Positions 21,241 to 29,892 of a stretch of DNA of 35,206 bases are shown piece after piece. Position 1 is the first letter of the stretch. Each line of letters starts with the position of its first letter. A model generated the notes under the pieces. The model made no database searches. It was not told the DNA's origin and saw only the letters and a program-made list of their open reading frames with translations. The stretch covers positions 1-35,206 of the forward strand of contig JAUVHO010000023.1 of assembly GCA_030593295.1 (NCBI GenBank), read 5' to 3'. The position numbers were made by a program, and so were the translations under genes. Origin of the DNA: Methanomassiliicoccales archaeon. Its GTDB lineage: Archaea; Thermoplasmatota; Thermoplasmata; RBG-16-68-12; SOIM01.

Positions 21241-22494
21241 CTACGTTCCCTCTCCCCAGCCCGAGATGTAATCCTTCTGTTCCTTGGTGTGCTTGTCGAT
21301 GCTCACTCCCATGTGCTTCAACTCGATCCTGGCCACCCTCTCGTCGATCTGCCTGGGCACCTCATACACCCTGTTCTCCATCTTCCCGTAGTTCTTCAGA
21401 AGATATTCCGCGGACAAGGCCTGGATGCTGAAGCTCATGTCCATTATCTCCACCGGGTGTCCTTGTCCAGCAACCAGATTGATCAACCTTCCGTCGCCCA
21501 ATAAGTACACCTTCTTCCCGTTCTTGAATGTGAACTCTTCAACGAAGTCCCGCACCTCTCTCTTCCCCTTTGACAGCTTCTTGAGAGCTGGCTTGGACAC
21601 CTCGTTGTCGAAATGGCCAGCGTTGGACAGGACGCAACCGTCCTTGGCCGCCCTCAGGTGCTTCTCGGTCACCACGTCCTTGCAGCCCGTTGTGGTAACC
21701 ACGAAATCCGCGTCCGTTATCGCCTCCAACATCGGCTCCACCGAGAATCCGTCCATCTTGGCCTCTATCGCTTTAACTGGGTCAACCTCCGTCACCGAGA
21801 CGTTCGCTCCCATACCGTCCATTCTCATCGCCACGCCTCTTCCGCACCATCCGTATCCCGCTACCACCACCTTCCTCCCCGCAATCAGGAGGTTGGTTGC
21901 CGACATGATGCCGTCGACCGTTGACTGGCCGGTCCCGTAACGGTTGTCGAAGAAGTGTTTCATCTGTGCGTCGTTGACGTTGATGACCGGGAACTTCAAA
22001 GCTCCGTCCTTCTCCATCGCCTTGAGTCTGGCCACCCCCGTGGTCGTTTCTTCGTTGGCACCCTTGATCACATCCAGTAGGTTCTTCCGCTTGGTGTGCA
22101 CCATGGCGATTAGGTCTCCGCCATCGTCTATGAGGATCTCCGGGTCATGGTCCAGGACCGAGTTCAGATTTGAATAGTACTCCTTCTTGGTCTCACCCTT
22201 CTTGGCAAAAGTGGGCAGTTTGTAACGCTTGTTCAGAGCCATGGGTATGGAATCATCGGTGGACAGGGGATTGCATGATGCCAGCCTAACATCAGCACCG
22301 GCTTCCTTGAGGGTCAGAGCGAGTATGCCTGTCTTTGCTTCCACATGGAGGGCCATTCCTATCTTGACACCTTTGAGTACCTTGCTCTTCTTGAGATCAT
22401 TTCGAATGTTGCCCAGAACCCTCATGTGTTCTCTTGCCCATTCCAGGCGCTTGATGCCCTTGTCCAACAGGTCTTTCGACATTGCACCATCCAT
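21241..22494 (-). CDS. ahcY: Adenosylhomocysteinase (S-adenosyl- or S-inosyl-homocysteine hydrolase)
   Basis: This is a 417-residue SAH hydrolase that splits S-adenosylhomocysteine into adenosine and homocysteine with bound NAD+. Evidence is EAKTGILALTLKEAGADV (about 53-70), EILIDDGGDLIAMVHTKR, NVNDAQMKHFFDNRYGTGQS with the substrate-oxidation Lys/Asp/Asn, VVVAGYGWCGRGVAMRM (NAD binding), GHFDNEV, and the end KEQKDYISGWGEGT. Some archaeal homologues prefer S-inosylhomocysteine, and this cannot be decided here. An alternative start is the ATG at 22482 (MSKDLLDKG), which is 26 nt from a weak TATA-like CATAATC. It is the first gene of an operon with the HAD phosphatase and PfkB kinase. Confidence 0.94.
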   Translation of the reverse strand: MDGAMSKDLLDKGIKRLEWAREHMRVLGNIRNDLKKSKVLKGVKIGMALHVEAKTGILALTLKEAGADVRLASCNPLSTDDSIPMALNKRYKLPTFAKKGETKKEYYSNLNSVLDHDPEILIDDGGDLIAMVHTKRKNLLDVIKGANEETTTGVARLKAMEKDGALKFPVINVNDAQMKHFFDNRYGTGQSTVDGIMSATNLLIAGRKVVVAGYGWCGRGVAMRMDGMGANVSVTEVDPVKAIEAKMDGFSVEPMLEAITDADFVVTTTGCKDVVTEKHLRAAKDGCVLSNAGHFDNEVSKPALKKLSKGKREVRDFVEEFTFKNGKKVYLLGDGRLINLVAGQGHPVEIMDMSFSIQALSAEYLLKNYGKMENRVYEVPRQIDERVARIELKHMGVSIDKHTKEQKDYISGWGEGT

Positions 22495-22542
22495 GATATG
22501 GCTTGATTATGTGGTTTTCGGTCGGAGTCGGCCAAAATGCGT

Positions 22543-25257
22543 TTATTCTTCCACGAGGACCTCGGCTTCTTCTTCGAACTCCTCTTCCTCCTCAACCTCT
22601 TCCTCAGGCTCCTCTTCTTCCTCCAGTTCTTCTTCGAACTCCTCTGCCTCTCCCCTACCGGCCCGCATCCTTCTGGCGGCCAGTGCAAGGACAAGCACCA
22701 TCAGAACTACAACGAGGACGATGATCACAAGGAGCATGGTAATGTCCTCCTCGCCCGCTCCTTCCGGCTGAATGAGAATGGACCTGGGCTGGGACTCTGA
22801 CGTTTCGTATCCCTGTTTGGAAGCGGTAGCCCTGAGGTTGAACAGGGTCGATACTGAGACATCTCCGGTGAACGTGGTCTGGAACTGTCCTGATGGGTTC
22901 GTGATGCCACTGTACTGCTGAAGGCTGCCACCGGCGCCATCAGGTGTGATCGTCAGAAGCAGGGTCACGTCCGGCAGACCTATTCCGGTCAGGTCGTCGG
23001 CCACCTCCACAGTGACTACCGTCTCCTCTCCTGTCATCAGATTGTAGCTCTGCACCCCGACGGTCACATCCATGGACCCCAGCTCTGGATGGACGGTTAT
23101 CGAGTTCGAAGCCGTCGTCTCATCGTACTGCGGTATCCTGACAGTGGCTGTGAAAGTGACAGTTGTCGAAAGCGAGACATCCGGTCCGGTCCAATTGAAC
23201 ACTATCTGGCCAGCTGCATCGGCATAATCGAGGACGATGTCGGAATCATAATCGTTGGTCACCTTGATCCATGCACCCTCAAGTGGAGAGTCGACCAGAT
23301 TTGTGGCCGAAACGACAACATCGATCAATTCTCCAGCCAAGATGGAATCCACCAGCAGGATTATCTGAGCCTTCATCGCTCCGAGCTGTTGGTAGTGCAC
23401 ACCCATGAATGACCAGAAGTTGTTCACCCCACCGGTCATCTGGACCCAACCTTCGTAGTTGATCGTCTCAAAGGATTCAAGGACCTTGTAATGCAGGATT
23501 GTACTGACAGGCGCGGTCTCGGCGATGTAACACAGGGCGTCCTTCACGTAACCCTGTCTGATGCTCTGGTCCACCTGCAGTCTCACGTTGTCCAAAAGGT
23601 CGTTGAGGAAAGGATCGTCCAGGTTGACATCGTTCCTAGAACCGTCCTTGTGGAACAGATCATATAGGAATATCGGATCTGCCTCCACGTCCAGAGTGGA
23701 GAGATAGAGCGAGAAATTGTCCAAGGTCACCTTGTTCCTGATCTCACTGTTCAGTAGGTAGACCGTCTCGGTCTCCACTCCCACGTCATTGAACACCTCT
23801 CCGATCGCCTGCCCGCCGATTGACGCCTTTGCAGGGTCCTCGGTTGTCGGAGGCACCAGGATGCTGAGCTTGAAGTCAGCTCCCGTTGGGTCCTCCAGGT
23901 ATCCGTCCTCATCCGGGTCCAGGTACCCGCTGTCCTGGAAGTGGTTGATGATGTCGGTAAGGATAGGCTGATTGTTCTCGTCCTTTGGAACCCTGAACTT
24001 GGGGCATGTAGGATCGTGCCAATAGGTGTTGGATGGATGTATCATGGTGTCCGCGATGGTCGTACTTGCCTCGAAGCTCATCGCAAGTTCTCTCTTGATG
24101 GACATGGACAGCCCCTTTCTGAACTGGGTGTCGTTCAGCGGGTTCACCGGTGTGTTCATTCCAAGGAACAGCAGTGTGAGCTTGGGGTTGGTCGTTTGGA
24201 CGCTTACGGTGGGTGTGAGGCCGAGAGTGGTCTCGTCAGAGCCACCTTCCCATCTCAGAGCGTTCTGGGCTCCGGACGGTATCTCGAATCCGATGAAGTC
24301 GACCATATTGTCTATCATGGCCTTGATGGCTGAATCCGTGTCAGCATAGAAGGTGTAATTGATCGCGTCCAGGTACGGACGTCGGAAGAAATGCCTTTCA
24401 AAAGCGACCAGGGTGGTGTACTGGCTTGTGCCGCCGTAGTTGGCCGTGACCTCATCTCCAGCGGTGAGCGTCGTGCCGATGAAAGTGACCGTTCCGTTGG
24501 ACGGGTCGACCGAATAGCTGCTACCGGGCATCACCACGCCGTTCTTCAGCAGCTCCGGGTTGGAATCGAGGTAGTGGTAGTGCGCTCCCGCGATAACGAA
24601 CCTCTGGCCTGTGGTTGCATTGTCCTCGACCACGTCATCCATTATGGAGAATGTGCTGGATCCTCTCGTTCCGAACTGGTATGGGCCGGACCCGAGATTC
24701 GAGGGGCCGACTATTGGCATGGTGAGCACCTTGCTGAAGAACACTCCCCTTGCCTGATCGGCGGTTGTTAGATCGAAGGTGACCTTGCCGGTTCCCGCAG
24801 TGCAGACCACGTTCTGAAGCAGGTCGGCCCAGTCCTGGTTAGCGGAACCCTTCATAGTCGTGTATGAATTGCAGACGTCTGTTGGTGTGATATAATGGGG
24901 ACTGTCATCGTGCGAATCGTGCCACTCGACATCCGTCCTGAGGTTCACATCAACAGTATCGTTGGATGTGAGCGTCCAGTTGATGGCCACCCACGGCTCC
25001 GGCAGAAGTGTGACCTCATCTATCTTGGCGAGAGAATCGTACATCAGGCTGACCGCCAGCACGCTGGCATCATCATTTGCAGCCAAGGGGTCCTCCTCGA
25101 TATCGCTCTGCAAGGCGACCCTCAGTTCTCCCCCGAACAATCCTCCCCGCGGCTCAACATCGTCAGCTGCACCAATCAATCCAAAGAAGCCGCTGAGCGC
25201 GAACAGAAAGACGATCGCCAGAACGAATTCCTTCCTAAACCTTTCGCCCACTTTCAA
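22543..25257 (-). CDS. Membrane-anchored extracellular solute-binding protein (SBP_bac_5-like) with acidic cytoplasmic tail
   Basis: This is a large surface protein of about 904 residues. A signal peptide (RFRKEFVLAIVFLFALSGFFGLIGAADD) is followed by a family 5 (peptide/nickel) solute-binding domain of about 550 residues, with features such as YDSLAKIDEVTLLPEPWVA and the later SMSIKRELAM segment. A short inserted module (SYSVDPSNGTVTFIGTTL) lies inside it. Then come two Ig-like or CARDB/Big-like beta domains (about 630-830), one membrane helix (MLLVIIVLVVVLMVLVLALAA), a basic stop-transfer segment (RRMRAGRG), and a roughly 34-residue tail with about 25 glutamates. The start chosen is TTG at 25257, because AAGGAGGA lies 6 nt upstream; ATG at 25287 would add ten residues. 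No permease or ATPase gene is adjacent. The ligand is unknown. Confidence 0.85.
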   Translation of the reverse strand: MKVGERFRKEFVLAIVFLFALSGFFGLIGAADDVEPRGGLFGGELRVALQSDIEEDPLAANDDASVLAVSLMYDSLAKIDEVTLLPEPWVAINWTLTSNDTVDVNLRTDVEWHDSHDDSPHYITPTDVCNSYTTMKGSANQDWADLLQNVVCTAGTGKVTFDLTTADQARGVFFSKVLTMPIVGPSNLGSGPYQFGTRGSSTFSIMDDVVEDNATTGQRFVIAGAHYHYLDSNPELLKNGVVMPGSSYSVDPSNGTVTFIGTTLTAGDEVTANYGGTSQYTTLVAFERHFFRRPYLDAINYTFYADTDSAIKAMIDNMVDFIGFEIPSGAQNALRWEGGSDETTLGLTPTVSVQTTNPKLTLLFLGMNTPVNPLNDTQFRKGLSMSIKRELAMSFEASTTIADTMIHPSNTYWHDPTCPKFRVPKDENNQPILTDIINHFQDSGYLDPDEDGYLEDPTGADFKLSILVPPTTEDPAKASIGGQAIGEVFNDVGVETETVYLLNSEIRNKVTLDNFSLYLSTLDVEADPIFLYDLFHKDGSRNDVNLDDPFLNDLLDNVRLQVDQSIRQGYVKDALCYIAETAPVSTILHYKVLESFETINYEGWVQMTGGVNNFWSFMGVHYQQLGAMKAQIILLVDSILAGELIDVVVSATNLVDSPLEGAWIKVTNDYDSDIVLDYADAAGQIVFNWTGPDVSLSTTVTFTATVRIPQYDETTASNSITVHPELGSMDVTVGVQSYNLMTGEETVVTVEVADDLTGIGLPDVTLLLTITPDGAGGSLQQYSGITNPSGQFQTTFTGDVSVSTLFNLRATASKQGYETSESQPRSILIQPEGAGEEDITMLLVIIVLVVVLMVLVLALAARRMRAGRGEAEEFEEELEEEEEPEEEVEEEEEFEEEAEVLVEE

Positions 25258-25263
25258 AGTTAG

Positions 25264-25271
25264 TCCTCCTT
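25264..25271 (-). promoter_or_regulatory. Strong Shine-Dalgarno AAGGAGGA suggesting a TTG start
   Basis: On the minus strand AAGGAGGA sits 6 nt before the TTG at 25257 and 16-23 nt after the ATG at 25287. It therefore favours the TTG as start of the solute-binding protein; the signal peptide is intact either way. Confidence 0.5.
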
Positions 25272-25325
25272 CATATCCCCCGTTCATGTTGCTTAATGGG
25301 TGTGGAAAAGGGTAGCCCCTCGGTC

Positions 25326-25333
25326 TATTAAAA
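25326..25333 (-). promoter_or_regulatory. TATA box of the solute-binding protein gene
   Basis: On the minus strand TTTTAATA is preceded by BRE-like CGAAAG. It is centred about 43 nt before the ATG at 25287 and 73 nt before the TTG at 25257. A start near 25304 leaves a leader of 17 or 47 nt. The T-rich run may also end L40e transcripts. Confidence 0.5.
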
Positions 25334-25364
25334 ATCTTTCGTAATTACGGAGAAAACGCTGGCT

Positions 25365-25514
25365 CTACTGTCTTCTGGCCTCTTTGGCCTTTGGCCTGAG
25401 TTCCTTGCTCCCGCATTTCCTGCACTGTGTGGCCCTCATGGAGTTCCTGGCACTGCATTTCATGCAAATCTTCTTGTGGAGCAACCTTGCCTCTGCCTCT
25501 GGGAATCGAGCCAT
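25365..25514 (-). CDS. rpl40e: 50S ribosomal protein L40e
   Basis: This 49-codon gene is too short for most ORF filters. The protein begins [19 protein letters not shown] and continues with [20 protein letters not shown]. The four cysteines (C17, C20, C31, C34) form the zinc-ribbon of L40e, and the N-terminus is nearly the archaeal consensus. It is a component of the large ribosomal subunit. The start is ATG at 25514, with GGTG about 6 nt upstream and a TATA-like box about 31 nt upstream. It sits between topA and the solute-binding protein gene on the same strand, with its own promoter just after the topA stop. Confidence 0.95.
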   Translation of the reverse strand: MARFPEAEARLLHKKICMKCSARNSMRATQCRKCGSKELRPKAKEARRQ

Positions 25515-25540
25515 ATCAACACCATCCGATTGAGAACCGG

Positions 25541-25549
25541 CTATTTAAA
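25541..25549 (-). promoter_or_regulatory. TATA-like box for the L40e gene
   Basis: On the minus strand it reads GTTTAAATAG around 25541-25549, immediately after the topA stop codon. It is centred about 31 nt before the L40e ATG. Confidence 0.5.
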
Positions 25550-25550
25550 C

Positions 25551-27827
25551 TCATTTCTTCTTGCTGTTCTTCTTTGTTGGACAGTCTGAGTTGACACAGA
25601 GAATCCACGGTTTCTTATTCTTGCTTATGATCTTGACCATTCGCGACCCGCAGGTTTCGCATTCCAGATCGGTCGATAGGAGCAGTCCGTATTGGGGCAG
25701 CGAATGGGTCTCCCTGCATTTTGGATAATTGGAGCATCCCAGGAACCTCTTTCCCGCGCCAGAATGTCTTACGATCAGGTCCCCACCGCACGCCTTGCAC
25801 GTGCCCATGAGCCTTCTTTCCTTTGTCGTGATGCATTCGGAGTCAATGCAGATGACCTCGGTCCTTCCGCCTGATACTGTCTTTATCTTCGGTGAGCCAC
25901 ATTCCTCGCAGACCTCCTCGACCGGAACCACAATTCCACTCCGGGGAAGCGGATGGGTGACCCTGCAATCCGGGAAGTTGGAGCAACCTATGAACCGGCT
26001 GCCTCTCCTCGAATGTCGGATGATTAAATTCCCGCCGCAGCTCTTGCAGTCACCGACCCTCTCCTGTTTCTTGAGGGCCTCAGTGATTTCGCGTCCGATT
26101 TCTTCTTTGTGGGATTCAAGTTTGTTCAATGTGTCGACCAGCATCTCCTGAGATTCGTCGACGACATCCATCAGTTCCTTCTCTCCCTGTGCGATGCCCA
26201 ACATGTCCGCTTCCAGCGTGCTTGTCATCTCAGGCCTTGCTACCTGTTTAGCGTGCTCTTCCAGAGTATTTATGAGAGCCACCCCGCTGGCTGTGGGTTG
26301 CAGGTATTTCCCGAAAACGTACTTCCTCCCGATGAGCTTGTTTATTATTTCGTGGCGTGTGCTCTTGGTCCCCAGACCGAGATTCTCCATCTCCCTTATG
26401 AGCGCCCCCTGTGAGAACCTGAAGGGCGGCTTGGTCTCGTCCTCGGTCATCTCGACATTATTCAGCTGGATGTCCTCACCGGGAACCATCACCGGCAATT
26501 TGTATTCCTTGGTCTCCCAGTATGGATAGTACTTGGACCACCCCTTGTGAACTATGATTGTTCCTTTGGCAGCGAACTCTTCTCCCTCTATGTCCAGTTT
26601 GGCTTCTGAGACATGCAGAACCATGTCCGGAGCCAGTGTGGCCAGAAACCGTCTTGTGACCAGCTCGTAGATCTTCCACTTGTCGCCCTTGAGCTTGCTC
26701 TTGGTCGCACCTGCGACTGGATGTATGGGCGGATGATCGGTGGAGAACTTCTTCCCCCTCGAGGGCTTCAGTTCCTTCTGGGCCAGGATTTGCTTGGCTT
26801 CCTTGGACAGGCTCGATTCAAGGAGTTTCTCGAGTATCCTCTTGAGGCTCAGGGTCTTGGGATAGACGGTGTTGTCCGTCCTGGGGTAGCTTATGAATCC
26901 TGCTGTGTAGAGTCCCTCGGCGACCCTCATGGCCCTTGAGGCCGAGAAGCCGATCCTGTTCGCTTCAGTGAGGAGAGTGGTCGTATCGAACGGTGATGGC
27001 GGTCTCTTCAATTCATCGTTCTCGGTGAATTCCTTCACCTTACCTGTTTGGGCAGATCGCACCTTCTCCAGGATGTCCTTCGCTTCTTTCTCCTCCCAGA
27101 ACTGCCCGTTGGCGTGCTTGGCCCGGAATTCAATATCCTTCTCGAACTCCGCTACGAGTTCCCAGAACGGCACTGGTATGAAGTCATCAATCTCCTTCTC
27201 CCTGTCCACTATGAGAGCAAGTGTGGGGCTCTGGACCCTTCCAACGGAAAGGAAGCTCCGTCCGAGCTTGTTGCTGGCGAGTGACATGAATCTGGTTAAG
27301 GTGGCTCCCCATGCTAGATCTATATACTGTCTCGACTCGGCAGACTGCGCGAGGCGATAGTCGATCTCCTGCAACTCGCTGAAGGCCCGTTCAATCTCGT
27401 ACTTCGTCAGCGCGCTGAACCTCGCCCTTTTCTTTGGGATTTCTTGAACCGAATCTCCAAGCGCCTCCAGAACCTCCACGCCAATGAGCTCACCCTCTCT
27501 GTCGAAGTCGGTGGCGATGATGATCTCGTCCACTCCATCCAGCATCGACTCGGTGGCGGACACGATCGATGGAACGAGGACCTTCTTCTCAGGAGGGGCC
27601 TTGGCCAGTTCCTTCAGGTCGACCCTGTCCCAATCATTCAGTTCTTCAGGATAGTCCAAGGTGACTATGTGACCTCTGAGTCCTATCACAGAATACTCGT
27701 CCCCGTCCCTCACGAAGTTCCAGACCGGGACCTTGTTCACCGATTTCTTCTCGGATTCTCCGTTGGACAGTATGAAAGCTATCCGGGAAGCCGAGATATT
27801 TTTCTCGCATATCACTAGTTTTCGCAT
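25551..27827 (-). CDS. topA: DNA topoisomerase I (type IA) with four C-terminal zinc ribbons
   Basis: This is a 758-residue type IA topoisomerase that relaxes negatively supercoiled DNA through a 5'-phosphotyrosine link. The N-terminal Toprim domain has the acidic motif DFDREGE at 107-113. The core has SVGRVQSPTLALI (194-206) and GFISYPRTDNTVYP (310-323), with the active-site Tyr314. The C-terminus (about 591-758) holds four cysteine ribbons: CKSCGG...CSNFPDC, CEECGS...CIDSEC, CKACGG...CSNYPKC and CETCGS...CVNSDC. Ribbons 3-4 look like a duplication of ribbons 1-2. The helicase domain of reverse gyrase is absent. The ATG at 27827 fits a leaderless promoter. The length is normal for archaeal/bacterial TopA. 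Confidence 0.96.
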   Translation of the reverse strand: MRKLVICEKNISASRIAFILSNGESEKKSVNKVPVWNFVRDGDEYSVIGLRGHIVTLDYPEELNDWDRVDLKELAKAPPEKKVLVPSIVSATESMLDGVDEIIIATDFDREGELIGVEVLEALGDSVQEIPKKRARFSALTKYEIERAFSELQEIDYRLAQSAESRQYIDLAWGATLTRFMSLASNKLGRSFLSVGRVQSPTLALIVDREKEIDDFIPVPFWELVAEFEKDIEFRAKHANGQFWEEKEAKDILEKVRSAQTGKVKEFTENDELKRPPSPFDTTTLLTEANRIGFSASRAMRVAEGLYTAGFISYPRTDNTVYPKTLSLKRILEKLLESSLSKEAKQILAQKELKPSRGKKFSTDHPPIHPVAGATKSKLKGDKWKIYELVTRRFLATLAPDMVLHVSEAKLDIEGEEFAAKGTIIVHKGWSKYYPYWETKEYKLPVMVPGEDIQLNNVEMTEDETKPPFRFSQGALIREMENLGLGTKSTRHEIINKLIGRKYVFGKYLQPTASGVALINTLEEHAKQVARPEMTSTLEADMLGIAQGEKELMDVVDESQEMLVDTLNKLESHKEEIGREITEALKKQERVGDCKSCGGNLIIRHSRRGSRFIGCSNFPDCRVTHPLPRSGIVVPVEEVCEECGSPKIKTVSGGRTEVICIDSECITTKERRLMGTCKACGGDLIVRHSGAGKRFLGCSNYPKCRETHSLPQYGLLLSTDLECETCGSRMVKIISKNKKPWILCVNSDCPTKKNSKKK

Positions 27828-27850
27828 TGCTCCCGTTCAGTAGTAGATAC

Positions 27851-27860
27851 CATATTTAAT
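27851..27860 (-). promoter_or_regulatory. TATA box for topA
   Basis: On the minus strand it reads ATTAAATATG, centred 27-28 nt before the ATG at 27827. It separates topA transcription from the upstream sucCD operon. Confidence 0.55.
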
Positions 27861-27915
27861 CGTTTGCCAAACAATCTTGAGAAGAAAAACTGATGACTGG
27901 CTCGACCGAAGATCA

Positions 27916-28779
27916 CTAAATCTGTCCCATCAAAAGCTTGGAGATGTCCGATGGAAGCGCTGCGACCGGCACCCCGACTTTGTCGAAGGCCTTGATCTTG
28001 CTCTCCGCCGTTCCCCTGCCTCTTGAGATTATCGCGCCCGCATGCCCCATCCTCTTCTCCGCAGGTGCGGTCTGTCCGGCGATGTACGCGAAAACCTTCT
28101 TGCTCATGCTCGGAACGATCTCTGCTGCGTCCTCCTCGGCTGTCCCTCCGATCTCCCCCACCAGGACCACGCTTTCTGTCTCGCTGTCCTTCTCGAAGAA
28201 TTCCATACCCTCGATGAAATTGATGCCTATGACCGGGTCTCCCCCTATGCCCATGCATGTGCTCTGCCCCATGCCGCCCTGCGTGATCCAGTCCACTATC
28301 TCGTAGGTGAGCGTGCCGCTTCTGGAAAGAATTCCGACCTTCCCATTGTTGAAGATGTGACCGGGCATTATTCCTATCTTGCACAGTCCGGGAGAGATTA
28401 TCCCTGGCGTGTTGGGCCCTATGATCTTGGTATCCTTGGATTTCGCGTATGCCATGATCCTCATCGCGTCGTGGAAGGGAATCCTCTCTGTGATCAGCAC
28501 TAATAGTCCGATGCCGGCATCCATTGCCTCATAACAGGCGTCCATCGCGAATCTGGCCGGAACAAGGACCATGGAAGCTGTCGCTCCGGTCTCCGCCAGA
28601 GCCTCTTTCACGCCGTCGAACACCGGAAGACCATGGGCCTCCTCACCGCCCTTGCCGGGTGTTACGCCACCAACGACCTTCGTCCCGTACTCCAGCATTG
28701 CTCCCGCGTGGAACATCCCCTGGTGTCCGGTTATACCCTGGACGATCACCTTCGTGCTCTCGTCGACAAGTATCGCCAT
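27916..28779 (-). CDS. sucD: Succinyl-CoA synthetase (ADP/GDP-forming) alpha subunit
   Basis: This is a 287-residue alpha subunit that binds CoA and carries the phosphohistidine of succinyl-CoA synthetase. Evidence is the N-terminal [23 protein letters not shown] (about 12-34), [44 protein letters not shown], and [13 protein letters not shown] with the phosphorylated His. The ATG at 28779 (MAILVDEST) overlaps the sucC stop as ATGA, with GGTGG just upstream; the longer open frame is the antisense-like extension into sucC. With the beta subunit it links succinyl-CoA to substrate-level ATP formation in the TCA cycle or amino-acid breakdown. Confidence 0.95.
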   Translation of the reverse strand: MAILVDESTKVIVQGITGHQGMFHAGAMLEYGTKVVGGVTPGKGGEEAHGLPVFDGVKEALAETGATASMVLVPARFAMDACYEAMDAGIGLLVLITERIPFHDAMRIMAYAKSKDTKIIGPNTPGIISPGLCKIGIMPGHIFNNGKVGILSRSGTLTYEIVDWITQGGMGQSTCMGIGGDPVIGINFIEGMEFFEKDSETESVVLVGEIGGTAEEDAAEIVPSMSKKVFAYIAGQTAPAEKRMGHAGAIISRGRGTAESKIKAFDKVGVPVAALPSDISKLLMGQI

Positions 28780-29882
28780 CAGGAACCACCCAGCCTTACC
28801 ACTTCTTCGGCAGCTTCGGAGATGGTGTCCGTGGCGATCATGCCAGCATCCTTGAGGATCTCTTTCGCCTCCTTCTCGTGCAGACCTTTTATCCTCGCGA
28901 CCACGGGGATGTCGATCTTCCACTCTTCGAGGGCCTCCTTGACTCCCAGGGCCACGGTATCGCACTTCGTTATCCCGCCGAATATGTTCAACAATATGAC
29001 GCTGGGTTTGGCCATCTGCATCAGGTAGAACGCTTCCTTCACCCTCTCAGCATCGTCCGTTCCTCCAAGGTCCAGAAAGACCCCGCCCTTGCCCCCTTTT
29101 GCGTTGAGAACGTCCAGAGTCGCCATTGTCAGGCCGGCTCCGTTGGCTATGACTCCAATGTCCCCGTCCAACTGCACGAATGTGATGCCCTTCTTCTTCG
29201 CCTCTTTCTCCAATTCGGAGATGTCCTGCGGCACATTCTGATATTCCGGATGTCTGGCCAAAGCATTGTCATCTATCGTTACCTTCGCGTCAACGGCGAC
29301 GAATCTCCCCTCTTTGGTGACCACCAGCGGGTTGATCTCTATCAGTTCCGCATCTTCCTTCTCGTATGCCTGGTAGCACATGTTCAGAATGCCCGTGAAG
29401 TCCTCAGCTTCCTTTTCGCTGAGGCCTAGGGACCTCGTCAGGTCCTTCAGCACGAACGGTTGAATGCCGACGAGCGGCGATATGTGCGTCTTGATTATCT
29501 TCTCATCAGGAAGGCTCTCGACCTCGACTCCGCCCTCATCGCTGACCATCAGGAGTGTCGTTCCTTCTCTCCTGTCTATCATGAAACTGAGGTAGAGCTC
29601 CTTTTCGGATTCCACCATCTCCTCGACCAACACCTGCTTGACCTCATACCCTTTGATGTCCATCCCGATTATCTGGTCGAAGAACTCCTTTGCCTGTTCT
29701 GAATCCCTTGCGAACTTGACACCGCCTGCCTTCCCCCTTCCGCCGATGGGCACCTGTGCCTTTATGGCGGCAGGAAATGGAAAATCCTTCACCAGCTCAG
29801 GATCGCTTGCAACAACACCTCTCGGCACCGGTATCCCGTATCTGGACAGCACTTCCTTCGCTTTGTGCTCGAGGAGTTTCAT
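28779..29882 (-). CDS. sucC: Succinyl-CoA synthetase (ADP/GDP-forming) beta subunit
   Basis: This is a 367-residue beta subunit with an N-terminal ATP-grasp domain ([20 protein letters not shown], then [21 protein letters not shown]) and the [22 protein letters not shown] block that binds the metal and nucleotide. The C-terminal CoA-ligase domain has [28 protein letters not shown] and [10 protein letters not shown]. It binds succinate and nucleotide and pairs with the alpha subunit encoded immediately downstream. It starts 10 bases after the ilvE stop. The length is slightly shorter than the E. coli protein but complete. Confidence 0.95.
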   Translation of the reverse strand: MKLLEHKAKEVLSRYGIPVPRGVVASDPELVKDFPFPAAIKAQVPIGGRGKAGGVKFARDSEQAKEFFDQIIGMDIKGYEVKQVLVEEMVESEKELYLSFMIDRREGTTLLMVSDEGGVEVESLPDEKIIKTHISPLVGIQPFVLKDLTRSLGLSEKEAEDFTGILNMCYQAYEKEDAELIEINPLVVTKEGRFVAVDAKVTIDDNALARHPEYQNVPQDISELEKEAKKKGITFVQLDGDIGVIANGAGLTMATLDVLNAKGGKGGVFLDLGGTDDAERVKEAFYLMQMAKPSVILLNIFGGITKCDTVALGVKEALEEWKIDIPVVARIKGLHEKEAKEILKDAGMIATDTISEAAEEVVRLGGS

Positions 29883-29892
29883 GTCCGAACTC

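Noticed and set aside
22229-22771. Ser-rich 180-codon plus-strand ORF
   Set aside because: The serine runs are the complement of the polyglutamate tail codons; it spans the ends of two real genes on the other strand.
27815-28384. 189-codon minus-strand ORF overlapping sucD and the topA promoter
   Set aside because: It is Arg/Gly/His-rich out-of-frame translation; sucD in another frame of the same strand is certain.
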